A DNA stretch of 64,000 nt from Macrotrachela quadricornifera. Its lineage: Eukaryota; Rotifera; Eurotatoria; Philodinida; Philodinidae. The stretch spans positions 34,183-98,182 of the forward strand of contig JAJEKB010019999.1 in assembly GCA_022393335.1 (NCBI GenBank), written 5' to 3'. The position numbers and the translations under genes were made by a program. The first letter of the stretch is position 1. Every line of letters starts with the position of its first letter. Below are positions 49,102 through 60,029 of this stretch, one piece after another. The notes beneath the pieces are model-generated. The model worked only from the letters and a program-made list of their open reading frames with translations. It made no database searches and was not told the origin of the DNA.

Positions 49102-49563
49102 ATGCCTTTCGGAAATCAAGAAGTCAACCGTTGTCCACGTTGTAATCAAGCTGTTTTCCATGCTGAAGCAATGCCAGCTGGTGGAAAACAATGGCATAAA
49201 ACATGTTATCGATGTGGTATGTGAAATTTTTATTCTTATATTAATATTTTCAAAAAAAAAATTCAAAGGTCTCTGTAAGAAAGCGTTAGAACCTATGACA
49301 ATGGCTGAACATGAAGGTAATCTATTTTGTAGACAATGTTATGGTCGTAAATATGGTATTCGTGGTGTTGGATTTGGTGTTGGAGCTGGTGCACTTGCTA
49401 TGGATACTGGTGATCGATTTGGAAATACAGAATCACTTTCGTATGTTGACATTTTTAAATTTGTAATTTTATTCTTTTGTTGTTTTTTTTTAGAAATAAA
49501 CCAAACTATGCTACTCCTCCAGGTGCTGCAGCAGCTAATAAAACTACTGCTGGAACAGAATAA
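49102..49563 (+). CDS. Single-LIM-domain muscle LIM protein (CRIP/MLP type)
   Basis: Exons 49102..49216, 49269..49440 and 49494..49563 give 118 residues. One LIM domain (about 11-67) shows CPRC, x17, H-x2-C, C-x2-C and CRQC zinc ligands. A glycine-rich stretch follows (GVGFGVGAGALAMDTGDRFG), the hallmark of muscle LIM proteins and CRP family members, and then a Pro/Ala tail ending TTAGTE. Such proteins sit at Z-discs and in nuclei of muscle cells and scaffold alpha-actinin. It resembles insect Mlp60A more than two-LIM CSRP3. An acceptor-like TTCTTTCAG lies one base before the ATG. Confidence 0.93.
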
Positions 49564-50444
49564 ATACAATCGGATAAACTATCAAATAATACTAATCTAT
49601 AAGACAAAATCGAGCTTTTAAGAGATTGTTTTTTTTTTCATTAGCTTTCTTAGTTAGTTCTAGGCCTTTTCTTCTTATTCTTTGACTTATTTCTTTGTTC
49701 ATTCTTTGCACGATTAATAAATGAATTTGTGTATAAGATATGTTCGACTTTAATAATAAAAAACGTATGTGAACTATGATATGTTAATGTTCTCGATTAA
49801 GAAATGATACTTTGAATAGTACAAGTCTATTTTTGGATATAATTATTGTCATTCTATAAAAGATAAAAGGGATAATTAATACCGAAGAAGTAGAATTTGA
49901 TAAATGACTGTTGATTAAAGTCTAAAAAAAACCATTTTCTTTACATAAAATATATATCTCTGTTATTTAGTCTTGATAATAGAATAAATGAAGGAAAAAA
50001 AAACAGACGAGTGGTATGTTGTATGGTATTATTAATTTGTTCGCTTGTCAATATCAATTGTACAGACAATGATAAGAAAGAAAAAGAATAAATACATGTG
50101 TTACTTATACGAACAAAGCAATTGTATCAATGAAATGTCAAATATGACGAAAAAATGAAAAATGAGTAAGATAATTACAATAAAAACCATTTCTCATTTT
50201 GATTCATTCATTTCTCGAATATTTTTATTCGTAATAGATAATCTTATCGATTCTTTTACAAGTTCATTCAATTTTTTTTTTCATAATGCTAATACCAGCA
50301 TAATTTATTTCAGAAAAAACCTATCTGATTTATCTTAAACATAATAGGTAACCATAATAAACAATAATTCCTATTAGAAAAAAAAAGAATCAATATTAAT
50401 AACAATAACAAAAAAAACTGAATTAGACAAAAATAAAAATTTAT
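49564..50444. other. Convergent 3' spacer between the LIM gene and La
   Basis: AT-rich, with several AATAAA hexamers on both strands (for example about 49,719), as expected for two facing 3' ends. No gene seen. Confidence 0.5.
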
Positions 50445-53415
50445 CTAATCTGTCGATATATTTTTAGCTTTTTTTGATTCAGTTGATAGTTCATGGTTAT
50501 TATTATCTGATGCATCATCTTTATCTATAAAATAAATAAGATAATAATAATAATATTTTTAAAATAAAATTTACCATGATTATATTTTCGTTTTTGTCCA
50601 CCACGACGTCCAGATTTTGTACGTTTAGTTCGTTTTCCACTATTATATCGTTCCTTTTTTTGTGTTCGTTGTGCTGCACGTTTTTCATTAGCTTCTTTCC
50701 AAAACTGAGCTTCTTCTTCACCTTCAACAATACGACTAGTTACTTCAGTATTTCCAATAACTAATTTTCCATCACCAGCTGATAAAACTTTTTCTAAAAC
50801 ATCTTTTGCTGTATTTGCTTCATTCAATCGTACCCATGCCTTAATATAAAAAAACAAAATTTTTTTTATATCGATTTAATTAAATAATTAGTTTTTTTTT
50901 TACCTCAGTATCACCTTTATTAAAATCAATCCATGGCATTTTTGTAAATGGATTAAATTTTGCTTTAATTAATTCTCGTGTTGCATCACTGGCCATACCT
51001 AAAATTATGAACAAACAGGAAAAAAAAGAGAATTTTAATTCAAAATTCATAATATAATTCTATGACTATGAACAGTTTTTTTAAATTATTCGGAAAGTAT
51101 TTTTATGAAAAAGATGTCTTAAATATTAATCATATGGTCTAACTGCACGAAAAATATCAGCTTGTTTCGGGTATAATAGATTATTATTTCTGGTCAAGTG
51201 AAGTGAGCTCCACACGGTGTAAACTCCAAATCCATGTTTTCACCTATTGATGTTACCGGCTGTTTTTTCATACCTATATTATTGATATTAACTATAATGA
51301 GTAATTACCTGGTGAACACTAATTAAGATAACAACTCACCTGTCCTGTCACACTTGTGGGTAGTGAGTACTTTTGTTCTGTTTTGGGATAGTGCTTTTAA
51401 GACAGACCACTTATTTTATAAGTATTACTTTTTATCCAGCATTTCTATTACATATATTAAAACATGGATTTCGAATTGACCGGTAAAATATGGATGGAAA
51501 AATCAGCTCCAAATGTGAAGTTTACGTGTGAAGCTCACTTCACTGGACCATTATTTCTACAAGTAACGCTCGTCTAAAGACTCGCTCAGCTCTTTCTCGT
51601 AGAAATCGTGTTTCTAAACTACCATCAAGCTATTCATTTATAAAATTAAAAAAATCGAAGCCAGATCCAAGTTGCTCGACATCAACTGCCTTTGACTACA
51701 CTTCATAAAAACAAATGTTTTTTGTTAAAAATTTGTTGTTTGTTTGAAAAATTGATCTTCAAAAAATTTTTATGCAACTGACTTCAGATATGAATTCCTC
51801 GTCCTCGATTATCTTTCGGTCAACCCTTATAAGAAAATTTTTTTTTGTAGAAAAGTGATCCTTTGTCTAAAAAAACGGATCCAAAAAAAATTTTAAAAAA
51901 CTAATATTAGATTCGGATTCCTCAATTACTCTTCGGTCAACCCTTATAAGAAAATTCTTTTTTGCAAAAAAAGTGGTTCTTTGTGTAAAAAAATGGATCC
52001 AAAAAAATTTTCGAAAACTGACATCAGATTCGAGTTCCTCGGTCCAGCTTACCCTTTAGTAAAGCTTTATAGAAAATATCAATAGAATGCTTTTTTGACC
52101 TTGTGCAGACACACAAGCAATCAAACAAACAATTTATTCTTGCAAGACTCTACTCTACGAGAAAGAATATCTTTTTCAAAAAATCGGTTTTCGATGTTTT
52201 TTTGACCTCTTCATCCACCCACCCACCCGTAACCATGGTCACCCAACAGACCTCAGATTCAAAGTCCCCACGTCGAATTACCTATAGAAATGTCTTTTTC
52301 GAAAAATCGGTTTTCGATGTTTTTTTGACCCTGCGAACATACAAGCAAGCAAACAAACAAACAATTTATGTTTCTAAAACTCTTCTCTACGAGAAAAAGA
52401 ATAGATGAATATCTTACCAGCAAGATGAATAAGAGCCCCAACTAAATTATCATTATTTAATTTTTCTAAATGTTCATTAGTTTTTTTATCGAATTCTTCT
52501 TTTTTTTTAATTTTTTTATCTTGTTTTCTATTTTCATATGTTGTTAATTCATTTGCTTTATTTTTATCATAATCATCTTGTGAATAACATTCTAATATTG
52601 ATCCATCATCATATTTAATTGGTATTTGTTTAGAATTTTTAATAAATTCTTGAGCTTTTTCATCATTTGGAAAAACAACAGATACAGAACCATTAAAATT
52701 TTTTGTTTTAAAATCTTTTTTCATTTGTATATTATCTGTTGAACCATATTTATCAAAAAATTGTAGTAATTTATCTAATGTGACATCAGATGTTTTTGGA
52801 AAACCTTTTACATAAACAGTACGATTTTTTAATGATAATTCAAGTTCACTTTGACTATTAGGTAATAAACGAGCTGGATGACGACGAATTTTATTTTCTG
52901 TTTCATCTAATTGTAAAAGACCAGAAAGTGATTTTTTAAGTGCATTCATTATAATTTTATAATCTGTTGTTAATGATTGAAGACGTTTAAATGTTGTTAA
53001 TATAGATAATGGTATCCATCCATCATCTTTTATTGTTTCATTTTGAAGAAATTTATCTCGAATCATATTAACATCACTAAAATAATATTCAATTTGTCGA
53101 ATTATTTTTTGTTCGATATCATTAGGTGATGATGTTGTTGTTTGATTTATTGTTGTTATATGATTATCACTATCAGCACTAAAGAAAATATTCTATATAT
53201 ATATAGATTATTGATTATTTAGAAATTAAATTTATACTGATCAGTTTTATCGACTGTTGTTGTCGTTGTAATCGAATGATCAGAATTCATCTATAGAAGA
53301 AAAAATAAATAAAAATTTCAAAATAATATCTATATACTGTTTTAGTTTGTGTAACTGTTGTAACAATATCACCACTAACAACAGTTTCTTCAACGGATGA
53401 CATTGTATCTGTCAT
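50445..53415 (-). CDS. SSB: La ribonucleoprotein (SSB homologue)
   Basis: Exons 53338..53415, 53238..53290, 52418..53178, 50904..50998, 50575..50839 and 50445..50524 (minus strand) give 443 residues (human 408). A Thr-rich N-terminus precedes the La motif (about 64-140: IEQKIIRQIEYYFSDVNMIR, WIPLSILTTFKRL). RRM1 follows (TVYVKGFPKT, NGSVSVVFPNDEKAQEFI), then a Lys/Glu helix. A second RRM (KMPWIDFNKGDTEAWVRLNE, AQFWKEANE) and a basic tail (KRTKRTKSGRRGGQKRK) make a nuclear-localisation and RNA-binding end. La binds the 3' UUU-OH of RNA polymerase III transcripts and guards pre-tRNA folding. Intron 3 (1419 bp) is stuffed with repeats. The segment MASDATREL could falsely look like a new start. 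Confidence 0.95.
51191..51549. mobile_element. MITE with GGTCCAGTGAAGTGAGC-type ends and 8-bp duplication ATTATTTC
   Basis: ATTATTTC occurs at 51183-51190 and 51550-51557, exactly flanking the element. Ends TGGTCAAGTGAAGTGAGC and (reversed) GGTCCAGTGAAGTGAGC match over about 16 bases and continue with CACACG-type similarity. The interior is AT-rich and non-coding. The terminal bases are ambiguous by one position. Confidence 0.8.
51560..52405. repeat. Dispersed repeat, copy A, with tail duplicated
   Basis: Starts CAAGTAACGCTCGTCTAAAG and CTCAGCTCTTTCTCGTAGAA; ends at CTCTACGAGAAAGAATAT (52,170). The terminal ~150 bases are then repeated (52,247-52,405). CTCTTTCTCGTAG and CTACGAGAAAGA form inverted ends. 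The same unit is at 59,428-59,850 with roughly 85-90 percent similarity by eye. Confidence 0.75.
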
Positions 53416-53897
53416 TATTTAATAATAATCTTGAATCTTAAAGAAAATAATACATAGATTTTGTTTTTGTTGAAAAAAAGACAAAATATTCTTGTTTATA
53501 AAATATAAATGAAAACGAAAGAATTCTTTTTAAAGGAAAAAAAAACAAACCTTAAACGAACAGAAAATAAGATATAGCATTCATTTTGGACGATATAAAC
53601 GTGTAAATATATACATATCCAAATAGAACTTTTTTTTTTTGGAAAAGAAAACTACAATTTAAATAGACAAGACAGGATATTAAAACATTCTATACTCTAA
53701 AGGAGAAAAAATAAAAAATATAGTTTAACATATAGATGTGTAATCTGATGCATCCATTTTTTTTTCTATATATATAAAATGGATATAGGTCATTAAAACA
53801 TAGACAAATATCACATGAACAAAAAAAAGAAAAACACAGAAAACAATGATGGACTTTATCTTTTGATCAAATAAAAAGAATAAATTATTATTGATAT

Positions 53898-56800
53898 TCA
53901 TTTCTGATCAGGCCATTCATGTTCTGGTTCACTATTTACCATTGACTCACGTGATTCTGGACGATCATCTGATATATGACCACCTTCATCAGATAATATA
54001 CCTAAATAAGGAAAAAATAATTATATTATAAAAAAAAAATAATAAATTGAAATCTTACCATCATTATTTGATGATAAATTATTATTTTTTTCTCCATAAA
54101 TTTCACTTTCTGATGAAAAATTTCCATATGATTGTTCATGTTTAGCACGATGTTTTGCATCATCAAAAATATAACTATCACTATGAGTTTCTTCTACTTC
54201 ACCTTCTTCAGATGATGTATAAGTAAGATTTTTAGCTGTTTTACGTAAAGATTTTTTATCATTTAACATTGATGGTGATATATGAAATGTTACATGTCGT
54301 GAATGTTTATGTAAATCATCGGATTGAGAATGATGATCTTGTGATTTTGTTGATGGAGAATTTGTTTTATGATTATTTACATTTATAATACGACGTCGAC
54401 GTTGTCTAGAAACAGTATAATATTGAGTTTGATCAAAATCTTCTGGACCACTACTTGATGATTTACGTGGAGGAATAGGAAAACTATTCGAAGATTGTTC
54501 ATGATTTGATGAAGATGTTAAAGAATTTTCAATATCAATTTTAAGATTTTTAGGATTTAATTGACAATTATTTTCATTAGATTTTGAATCAATATCAGCT
54601 GAAATAGATGGTAAAGGAGTTATTTCAGTAGATATATCTGATGTTTGATTTGATTTAAATGTTTCTGTTGTAATATTTGATACTATATTAATTGAAGCAC
54701 GTCGTTTTTCTTGTTTTCCAATAGCTGAATGATCTGATGTTGTCTTTCCTTTACTACTATTACGACGATGTTCAGAATCTTTTTTATGTCGTTGATTATT
54801 CTTTGTATTTGATATATCTTGTTTATTTGATACTGTTGAAGATGGAATTGATGTATTATGGGAATCATTTAATGGTTGATTATTTGAAGCTAAATAAAAA
54901 GAAAGAATTTTCTATGAATAAATCAGCTAGTCAAAATCAAAATGTTATTAACATTTTAAAATTAAACAAAATTTTTATATATTCCAGAGATGTTCATCGC
55001 GACTAAGAATTTGCCGCAATGGTGCTCATAAAATATGTTGAGACTGGTTTAAACTGGTACTACTGCTGCTGCTAATCGATCAGATTTGTTAAATCCTATC
55101 GTATAGCATACATAAATGTAAAGTTTCTATGTAAATTTATGAATTTTTTTAAAATACCTGTTGCTGCCGCGATGGACATCTCTGATATGTTTTCACTTAT
55201 TCAACAGTTATTCTTTATTTCAATGTGTATTTTATATAGAAATACTATGAATATAATTCACTACTATTGTCTGTGAGTTTAAAACCTCTTACTACAAGGT
55301 ATTAATCCATTCAATAACTCATATGTTTTTTTTGTGAGAGATAATTTAGACATAAACAATTTGCTTTAAATCTTTGAAAAAACGTCTCCATCTCCTCTTT
55401 CCAATGGCGAAAACCGCAGCTCTCTATCTTGTTCCTATTAAAAATTATTTGAAAAAAATATTCATCTGCCTTTTTTTTCTGAATAAACATTAGCTTCTGC
55501 TTATACAATCTTAAGTGAATGAATTCTTTTTTATCAATATTATGACATCATTATTTATATGTGTTGTATCTTAATATCTTCTTTCATTTTGTTGTTATGC
55601 ATGAATAAGTATATACTCTATTTTGTCATATATTTAAAAACATTCTTTTTCTTTTTCATTATCATTGAATAAATCCTACATGTTTTTTTTTCCCATATTC
55701 TTAAGTGACCTTTTCTATTTCTATTATATTATGTACTTTTTTGTACTCTTAAGTATATATACTCATTTGTAAAAGCAATGAATGGGCGTATGTATGTATA
55801 CATACGATAAAATATTACCTCATTCTGACTCATAACTGATAAGAAATCGACAATCTTTATACTCGTGACATAGTTAAAAATAAATATATATCGGGAAAGA
55901 TAAATATTTGCATCTTAATAATGCGGATAAAATAAATATATATTTTTGAAATAAGAAAATGGTTTTTTCTCTTTAATGAATAAATTTTGTTAAATAAATA
56001 TTTCGAATAAACACTTACATGGATTATTTAATTTATTTTTATGTCGTTTTTTATGAGATAATAAATGCATTGGATCATTAAGATTATTTGTTGCACGTTT
56101 TAAAATTTCTATAGATTTTTTTCTTGCTTCTGATATTGGATTAATTAAACGTTTTTTTCCATTATTATTATATAAACGTTCTTTTTCTTTAATAATTTGT
56201 TCACGTTGTTCTAATTCCATCATAAATGTTTTTAATTGACTATATAATACATTAACTTGTTCAACACGTTTTTGATAATGTATACGTATATCAACAATAT
56301 GTTGTAATTCTTCTTGACGTTTAATCATTAATTCATCTTGTGTCATTTCAAATGTTGGTGATATATCAATAATTGGAATTTTTGATAAATGCTCATTTAT
56401 TTCATTTGACCATATACGTGTTATTTCTAAATATTCTTGTTCTTGTTCAAATAAAATTATGTCAGATTTACTATCATCTAAATGTTTAAGGATTTGTTGA
56501 AATGTTGGACGTTCCGATGGTTTTTGATTCCAACACATTTCCATTAATAATTTAAAAGTTTCAGGTGCTGATAATGGAATTGGTAATGTTAAACTACGTG
56601 AACCAACACCTAAATTAAATACAGATGTTTATTAAAAAAGTTTTGTTTTTTTTCGATATAGATAAACTTACCCCACATAACTGCATGTGGATCAATATTA
56701 TTGTAAGGTATTGCACAAGTTAATATTTCCCAAAGAACAACACCAAATGACCTGAAAATTTGAGATTAATTAGAAAATTTTTTTCAAATTATCCTAATTC

Positions 56801-57966
56801 GAATTCCCTACCAAACATCAATTTTTTCTGAACAAAGTTCTCGTCTAATAACTTCAGGTGCCATCCAAGCACTTGTACCATTAAATGACATAATCTGACT
56901 TGGTTGATTAACTAATTCTTTACTTGTACCAAAATCTGATATTTTTAATGTATGTTTATCATAAAAAAGTATATTTGGAGATTTTAAATCTCGATGAACA
57001 ATTTTATGTGAATGTAAATATTCAACACCATTCGATATTTGTCTTGACCAATCATATACTTGTGTTGGTTTTGTACAAGAATCTTTTTCTCGACGTCGTT
57101 TTAATACATCATATAATGAACCATATGCACAATAATCCATAATTATATAAAATAATGGCGGTGAAATTGAAACACCTTAAATAAATAAAAAATATTTTAA
57201 AGAAAACAAAAGTAATTTTGTATTAACCTCGAAATTTAATAACATTAATATGATTTAATTTTTTTAAATGTTTTATATTTGTTTCTTCTTTACTTTTGAC
57301 TCTTTTACACGCGATATCTTGACCATTTAATTGACCATGAAAAACTGATCCTTCTATACCTCTACCAATTAATTCTAAATTATTTATTATTTTATCGATT
57401 TGTATTTCCCATTCATCATTTGATTTTGTTAATGCATTTGTTGAATTTTTCGGATATTTTATATTTTCACCAAATTTATTCATAACAGAAAAAAATGGTT
57501 TAAAACATCCAAAGAATGTATCAAATAAACCATTACCATCATTACTACGTATACTTGGATTAATTTGATATTTAATTTCAATTTCTGGAAGAGTATGTGT
57601 ACCAATAGTATTCATTGTTTTATTTGATTTTTTACGAAATATAACTGATGAATCATGTTCATCGATTGATATTGATGGAATTGAACAAGTTGTTATTTGT
57701 GGAATAGGATCTTCGGTTAATATTGGAGGTTCATCATCTTCGGGAAAATCCCGAGTTTCTAATGGATCAATATTAAACGATCTAAAAATAAAATAAAAGT
57801 AATCAAATATAATATAAAATAAAGAAACTAACTGAAGATCTGTAATTTGTTGATTAAGAATATTTGAATCAAATTCTTCCGATAATAAAATACCATTAGG
57901 TACAGTTGTAGTTGATGCTTGGCTTAAAATAATTGTTTCATCAGTCGAATCAGGTACTGGAGACAT
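53898..57966 (-). CDS. MAP3K12/13: DLK/LZK-type mixed-lineage MAP kinase kinase kinase
   Basis: Exons 57833..57966, 57228..57781, 56812..57175, 56672..56751, 56019..56609, 54059..54889 and 53898..54001 (minus strand) give 885 residues. The kinase domain (about 190-430) is complete: [11 protein letters not shown] loop, ACKRV lysine, [26 protein letters not shown] and [32 protein letters not shown] and DFGTSKEL are DLK/LZK (Drosophila Wallenda, worm DLK-1) signatures. A long Glu/Gln-rich coiled coil follows (about 470-560), and a Ser/Asn-rich tail ends in an acidic segment [13 protein letters not shown] kinases sit in axons and drive JNK/p38 signalling in injury and regeneration. Intron 5 (1129 bp) carries a hAT-type MITE. 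Confidence 0.93.
54985..55194. mobile_element. hAT-type MITE in MAP3K intron 5 (second member of the CAGAGATGT family)
   Basis: Ends CAGAGATGTTCATCGCG and (reversed) CAGAGATGTCCATCGCGG match the HDAC11-intron element, and blocks of the interior (AATCGATCAGA, TCGTATAGCATACAT) are shared. Flanks ATATATTC / ATATGTTT match at 6 of 8 positions, an older duplication. 210 bp. Confidence 0.8.
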
Positions 57967-58679
57967 TTTTTATATTATTTATTTATTTCAAGTTCCGCTA
58001 CCAACATGCAGCGTCTAAAAAACAAAAAATTAATAAAATTATTTATCAAAGAAAAATAACTTTCATCGTTTTCTCGTCATATGTATAATGACGTTATGAC
58101 AGCAAGCTATATACTCTATTTCTTTCCTTTTTATTTTTAACCAATCATATTTTATCTAAATACCTCCCTTTTCTATAAATAAATTCAAAAACAAAAAATA
58201 TGTATACATATATTAATCTTCAGTTTTTTATTAAATGAATATTTTATCATAAAAAATAAAATTCTTGATATACTTTTCTTATTCAGTGGTTAAACATTTT
58301 TATGAATCACTGAAATTCATAGATATACATTCTTATCAGTAATAAAATTAACTTATTATTCTTTATCAAGATAATTTCACGGCTATTATATCATGAAAAT
58401 GTTTGTTGTTGATGTGTTTATCAGGGATAAATTATGTAGTGATTCATATCTGATGATGTTTATTACAGTGTCATAGACAAAATAAATATTCGATAAGAAG
58501 AAACAATTTGGATACAATTAATTGTTCAAACTTAATCAAAATTTGATGAATTAGACATTTTTAGTATTACTTTCAAGTTTAGTAAGACTTTTTTCTCTAT
58601 GAGTATTAAAAGGAAGTGTCGCTTTTCTCATACGTTATACCCCCTCCCCTCGTTCGATTTCTTTCCTATTAATTATTTT

Positions 58680-59150
58680 TTTATTAGGATTGATGTGAGG
58701 ATCTAAGATCACGAAATCATTTGATGGACTTTTTTACCTTTAGCAAAAAAGCTGATATTTTAAGAAAGAGTGGATTTCCATATTTGAGGTTTTAGTTATT
58801 AAAAATTGCTTTTGGTGAAAAGTAAACATGATATTTAGAATCAGCACACCAAAATCTACTACAAACTTTATTTTTTAGTATGAAATATTTTCATCAAAAT
58901 TTTTGCCCTACTCCCCCTCAGCCTTTTTCACTTGATAATTTATCCTTGTACCCCCCTACGAGAACAAATTTTCATGGAAAATATTTCACAATAAAAATTA
59001 AAGTTTTTGGTGTATTTTCACATGCTGATTCTGAATATGATATTTATTTTCCATAAAACGCAACTTTTAACAACCAAAATCTTGAAAAATTAGCTGTTTT
59101 CTCGTATTTTTTCTTATTTGATAGATTTTCTAAAGCGCATTTCTGGTGAA
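58680..59150. repeat. Large foldback element, ~110-bp arms
   Basis: Arms about 58,790-58,905 and 58,968-59,090 are reverse complements over most of their length (shared blocks GAATCAGCA, TGAAATATTTT, AAAATTTTT). They enclose a short C-rich centre (CTCCCCCTCAGCC, TTGTACCCCCCTACG). The left flank (58,686-58,770) repeats the arm of the 3.84-4.17 kb element, linking the two as a family. Confidence 0.7.
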
Positions 59151-59427
59151 AATTTCACTTATTAGCTGACAGTCTTTCTTAATTTATAGATTAAACAATG
59201 TCTGTCATACATTGAAAAATAAGTATTAAAAAGAGAATTTTTTATGATAGACAGTAGTCGTCAGTATAGTCATTGAATAAGATGATTTTAATTTTATTTT
59301 GTAGAGAACGCTTAGTTGTATATATAGGAAAAATTTGGTTATTATTCATGCAATTATGTATGCCTAATTTTGTATGACATGAAATTTTCTGAATGAGGTC
59401 CTTCAATTAATAATAACTTAATATATA

Positions 59428-59850
59428 CAAGTAACGCTTGTCTGAAGACTTGCTCAGCTCTTTCTCGTAGAAATCATGTTTTGTAAATTACCGTCAAGCT
59501 ATTCATTTATAAAATTTTAAAAAATCGAAGGCAGATTCAAGTTTCTGGACATTAACGGCCGTTGACCAAACTTCATAAATAACAAATGCTTTTTGTTAAA
59601 AATTTGTTGTTTGTTTAAAAAATTGATCGTCAAAAAATTTTTATGCAACTGACTTCAGATTTGAATTTCTCGTCCTTGGTTATCGTTCGGTCAACCCTTA
59701 TAAAAAATTTTTTTTTATAAAAAAAGTGATCCCTTGTGTACAAAAATAGATTCTCAAAAAAATATGAATAAAATGTTTTTTTGACCTTTTGCGGACATAC
59801 AAGCAAGCAGACAATTTATGTTTGCAAGACTCTTCTCTACGAGAAAGAGA
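59428..59850. repeat. Dispersed repeat, copy B
   Basis: CAAGTAACGCTTGTCTGAAG start and CTACGAGAAAGAGAATAT end; same order of blocks as 51,560-52,170 (TCAAGCTATTCATTTATAAA, TGCAACTGACTTCAGAT, GGTCAACCCTTATAA). Non-coding. Confidence 0.75.
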
Positions 59851-60029
59851 ATATATATTTATTTTCAAGTTTATATTTATTTTTAAACATCTAAACTAAC
59901 ATGCACAAAAACAAAAAAATAATAAAAAATAATATGCGAAAATAATTTAATATATATCATCTATACCGGAACCACAAATTATGCATTCATATGAAAGATA
60001 TAAATATATCCTTGAAAACCAAAAACAAA

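Larger units (their letters stand above)
50999..52417 (-). repeat. Repeat-filled 1.4-kb intron of La
   Basis: It holds a hAT-like MITE (51,191-51,549), directly followed by a longer dispersed repeat (51,560-52,405). The splice sites outside them are intact. Confidence 0.75.
57967..60029. other. 2.1-kb intergenic region with a large foldback and a dispersed repeat
   Basis: It contains the MAP3K promoter side near 58.0 kb, the foldback at 58.68-59.15 kb and repeat copy B at 59.43-59.85 kb. No gene. Confidence 0.55.

Noticed and set aside
50904..50998. MASDATREL as the start of a separate small gene
   Set aside because: It is an internal exon of La; Gly before Met is split across the 1.4-kb intron and the second RRM continues in frame.
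52103..52441. Frames with repeated FFKKSVFDVFLT segments
   Set aside because: They come from the duplicated tail of the dispersed repeat in the La intron, not from a protein repeat.
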